Below are positions 60,672 through 64,000 of a stretch of 64,000 bases of DNA, piece after piece. The DNA lies in the NCBI GenBank assembly GCA_024803745.1, contig JANJXV010000004.1, forward strand, positions 50,973,858-51,037,857. Reading direction: 5' to 3'. The notes below the pieces were generated by a model. It was not told where the DNA came from. It did no database searches and saw only the letters and a program-made list of their open reading frames with translations. Each line of letters opens with the position of its first letter. The stretch's first letter is position 1. A program made the translations under genes and the position numbers. Source of the DNA: Megascapheus bottae (lineage: Eukaryota; Chordata; Mammalia; Rodentia; Geomyidae).

Positions 60672-61214
60672 CTGAAACTCTTTTACTGAGATAATTCAGA
60701 AGTAGTTATTCTAGGAAGAAACTCTAAAATCAAACCTCAAGACAAGATTTGTACAGGGATTATTTGTAAATTAACTGGCAGGTAGGGCCCTGAATCTAAT
60801 GGAAAACTCACTAATGATTACTTTAGATGCAGTGAAAACAGGCATTAATTTCTTACCCTATGGTGGACTGGAATTGGGGAAGGAGTAAGCAATAGGGAAA
60901 TACTGTCATTGTTCTTTCTTTACAATATAATAACAATAACAAAATTTAGGGTAGAAAGGAAAACGCAACCCACCCAATATTTGATGTTCAACTAGGCCTT
61001 ATAAGACCTTTTGTGCAAATTCCATATAAATGGAATCTACAGTTGACAATTAAATAATGGACATCACTTATTTTCTTGTCTCTTTTCCCTTTTTTTCCCG
61101 GAATTACAAATGACTCACTTAATGAAAAGTCATTGTTTTAGGCTAGGTTTTGGTGAATCCAGGCAACAATGGTACACAAATATTTTTTTATACCATTTAA
61201 ATTCATACTACTAA
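60672..61214. other. unique stretch, no gene seen
   Basis: No recognised element. Confidence 0.5.
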
Positions 61215-61218
61215 CTTT

Positions 61219-61449
61219 TTTGTCAGTCATGGGGCTTGAACTCTGGGACTGGGCGTTGCCCCTGAGCTCTTCAGCTTAAGTCTTCTTCCCTAACCCTTGA
61301 GCCACAGAGCAACTTCTTGCTTTCTCTAGTGGTTAATTGGAGATGACATTCTCATGGACTTTCGTGTCCGGGCTGGCTTTGAACTGCAGATCCTTATATC
61401 TCAGCCTCCCGAATAGCTAGGATTACAGGCATGAGCCACCATGCTTGGC
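61219..61449 (-). repeat. B1-Geo composite SINE
   Basis: Antisense right part ('catggggcttgaactctggg'), linker ('agtggttaattggagatgac') and B1-like part ('cagcctcccgaatagctagg', 'aggcatgagccacc'). Confidence 0.92.
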
Positions 61450-62891
61450 TTTTATATCAGTAATTTTTTCCTGCTTCCTTGAAATGTTTGTCTTAATGTA
61501 ATCTAACTTCCTTGTGTTTTACTAACATATTTAATAATGTGGCTTCTAAAATAAGTTATGACAATGACTTGGTTTCTAAGCAATACATTTTAAAATTTAA
61601 AATGTTTTGCAATAGTAATTGTCAAATACTTATAAAATGTCATTTACAAATATGAATAAAAATAGAAATAAATGGGAAAAACAAAGCACAGTCATGTATT
61701 TTTTAAGGCATTACCCATTTCCCAAGTTAATATGCAATGATCCATACCATTTGTCATGTGGAATTTAATATTCACAATACATAAAACATTTCAGCATTTG
61801 TTAGGATATTATAAAAAAGAAAAAAGTAAAGTATGAAAGGAAATAACCTTCTTGGATACTTATCATGTACCTGTTTGACATGTGTATGATATTAATTCAG
61901 AGTTGGACTAATTTTGCTTAGTGCAGTAGAAGAGTATACAAAATAGAAATCACACTTAGTTGAAGAAATTGAAACTGAAAACAGCAACAAAATATATTTG
62001 AAATTCAAAGGTAAGCAAATACAACTCCTTCTGCCTTTCAGTCAATACATGGTGCTAGAATTAATAATAAATAATAAATAAATAATACTATACTATATTA
62101 ATTAATAAATAATGTAACCTTACTTTCAAATCATAATGCAAATATGTAAGAAGTAGGTAAAAATTAAAAGGAGAGAATAATTCTAAAACTTTTGGAACAC
62201 AACATAGACAATTATTTTGAATAAATAATCTTTACAAGACTCAAAACATCATTAAAGAAAATTAATACAATGTGCTTAATTACAATTAGGAAATTTTATG
62301 CATTAAATCACCTCCTTAAATGTAAATAATACACAATAAAGTAAGAAAATATTTGATACTATATATGTGATGATTAGTATGCAGAATCCTTACACATCAT
62401 CAGTATGATTAGAATACTGGCAATGTTTAGAATTGTTTCCAGTAACATACCAAGTACATCATAGATTATGAAATAACACTCAATTGAATTATAGTTTAAA
62501 GTGGGTAGGCAAGATAAGAACAATAAGCTTACAGTCAGATTATTTTTTCTGCTACTAGATTTGAAAAATATATGCTCAACAATATTAAATGATGGGAAAA
62601 TGTAGTCATTTAAATCCCTTATATAAAGTCTACAGTAAGTATTATTAAAAATATTTAGGGATCTATTTGCATATTATCTAGTAAATATGATAGCCATATA
62701 ACCATCAATCTAATTCTCAAGTACAGATTTGAAGAAACACAGAAATAAGCCATAAGACTTACGTAATGAATTCCATAGTAAAATTTTTAACTGCTAAGCT
62801 AAACAATGCTCATAGTCAATAGTAAAATGAAGAAACAACTCTGCCATATTCATGTAGTAATTTACTATTTAATTTAATTAATTGCAACTAT
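61450..62891. other. unique, strongly AT-rich stretch; no gene seen
   Basis: Includes an (AAT)/(AATA) low-complexity patch at about 62062-62112. No repeat family or credible frame. Confidence 0.5.
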
Positions 62892-62904
62892 AAGAATTAA
62901 ATTA

Positions 62905-63100
62905 GGGCTGGGAGTTTGGCCTAATGGCAGAGTGCCTGCCTAGCATGCATGAAGAGCCGGGTTCGAGTCCTCGGTACCACAATCATAGGAAAAAGCCAAA
63001 AGTGGTGCTGAGGCTCAAGTGGTAGAGCTCTAGCCTTGAGAAATCCCAAGGAGAGAGCTCAGTTCCTGAGCTCAAGCCCAGGACTAGCAAAAAAAAAAAA
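62905..63100 (+). repeat. IDL-Geo SINE with TSD
   Basis: Both monomers are well preserved with an A tail. The 13-bp TSD AAGAATTAAATTA is at about 62892-62904 and 63101-63113. Confidence 0.94.
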
Positions 63101-63184
63101 AGAATTAAATTAACCTATAATTTAGGCCTCAAAAATCCAGTCACCAGAGATTATAAATACTCTCCATTTAAATTAAGCAAAATG

Positions 63185-64000
63185 GATGGAAAAAAATTGT
63201 GAATTCCACCAACAGTGTAGTAGTAGTATTCCATTCCGGCTACATCCCTGCCAGCATCTATTGTTATTAGATTTCTTGATTTTGACCATTCTAACTGGGG
63301 TGAGGTGAATCTCAAAGTTGTTTTGATTTGCATTTCTTTTATGACCAGAGATGCTGTCCATTCTTATTTTTTCTTCAGAGAAACCTCTCCTTAAGCCTTT
63401 AGCCCACTATTTAAGGGGGGAGTTGTTTCTTTAGGATTTGTTTTTGGGGGATTTAATTTGAGAATACCCATCAATATCCCAACATCCTTCTTTAATGAAA
63501 TAGAAGAAGCAAACCAAAATTCATATGGAATAAAAAGACACAAATATCAAAAACAATCCTTAGCAAAAAGAACATTGCTGGAACGATATCAATTGCAAAC
63601 CTCAAACTTTATCATAATGCCATAGTAATAAAATAGGTTTGTACTGGCATAAAAACAGGCCCGAATACCAATGGAATAGAATTGAGGAATCAGAAATTAA
63701 CCTGCAAATTTATAGCCAACTAATCTTCCATAGGGAATAAAAAAAATAGGATGGAAGAAAGTCTGCCTCTTCAACAAATGGTGTTGGAGGAAGTGTTTAA
63801 AGACCTGCAGAAAACTAACTTTAGATCCTTATATATCACCTTGCTCCAGAATCAATTCCAAATGGATCAAAGATCTCTATGTAAAAGCAGATGCTGTAAA
63901 AATATTGGAGGAAGGAATAGGAGAAATACTAGGATTTCTTGTCACAGGTTGAAATATTTTTAATAAAGACCCAACAATTACAACAAATCAAAGAAAAGTT
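63185..64000 (-). mobile_element. older L1 with internal inversion, runs off the window
   Basis: 63185 to about 63462 is late ORF2 in the minus orientation, including the Cys-cluster region and [13 protein letters not shown] coding; about 63463-64000 is earlier ORF2 in the plus orientation. In the coordinates of the L1 at 38 kb, the minus piece spans about 39810 down to 39510 and the plus piece begins near 38824 and has reached about 39380 at the window edge. This is the mirror image of a twin-primed insertion on the minus strand. The 3' UTR expected to the left of 63185 is missing. Divergence is clearly higher than in the other inverted copies, and frames are broken. Confidence 0.82.

Overview
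The window is nuclear DNA of a rodent. It is AT-rich, poor in CpG, and packed with short interspersed elements (SINEs), LINE-1 (L1) remnants and microsatellites. No bacterial, organellar or viral gene organisation is present. The commonest repeat is a dimeric SINE of about 190 bp. Its left half resembles a tRNA-Ala/ID element, with a recognisable A box and B box, and its right half is a separate monomer. This matches, from memory, the IDL-Geo SINE described for the rodent superfamily Geomyoidea (kangaroo rats, pocket mice, pocket gophers). I therefore infer a geomyoid rodent, but have not matched it to any database.

Layout. 1-12 kb is mostly unique sequence with scattered SINEs, several microsatellites and three L1 3' ends. 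12.2-13.7 kb is an ancient L1 split by a SINE. 14-28 kb is largely unique, with SINEs, a long compound (GT)(GA)(GGGA) repeat near 21.2 kb, and one candidate 70-bp protein-coding exon at 22569-22638 (+). 28.8-30.5 kb and 37.3-40.6 kb each hold a 5'-inverted L1 bounded by target-site duplications (TSDs), the product of twin priming. The second keeps most of ORF2, including the reverse transcriptase FADD motif and a 460-residue uninterrupted C-terminal part. 30.5-37 kb and 44-57 kb are unique sequence with SINEs, simple repeats, a possible old LTR near 48.6-48.9 kb, and two more 5'-truncated L1 copies (42989-44155 minus; 54848-57051 plus). The right edge (63.2-64.0 kb) is an older L1 that also changes orientation internally and runs out of the window.

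Two SINE families dominate: IDL-Geo, and a second composite with a 7SL/B1-like left part and a right part that looks the same as the Geo monomer. Some B1-Geo or solo-Geo copies end in long (AC)n or (TC)n(AC)n arrays that lie inside the TSDs, so these microsatellites grew from SINE tails.

No complete host gene is visible. If the candidate exon is real, the window lies inside a large-intron gene on the + strand; otherwise it is intergenic. Open reading frames outside L1 look like chance or repeat-derived frames. I found no previously undescribed system. The best leads are the candidate exon, the three inverted L1 copies, and the right monomer shared by two SINE families.
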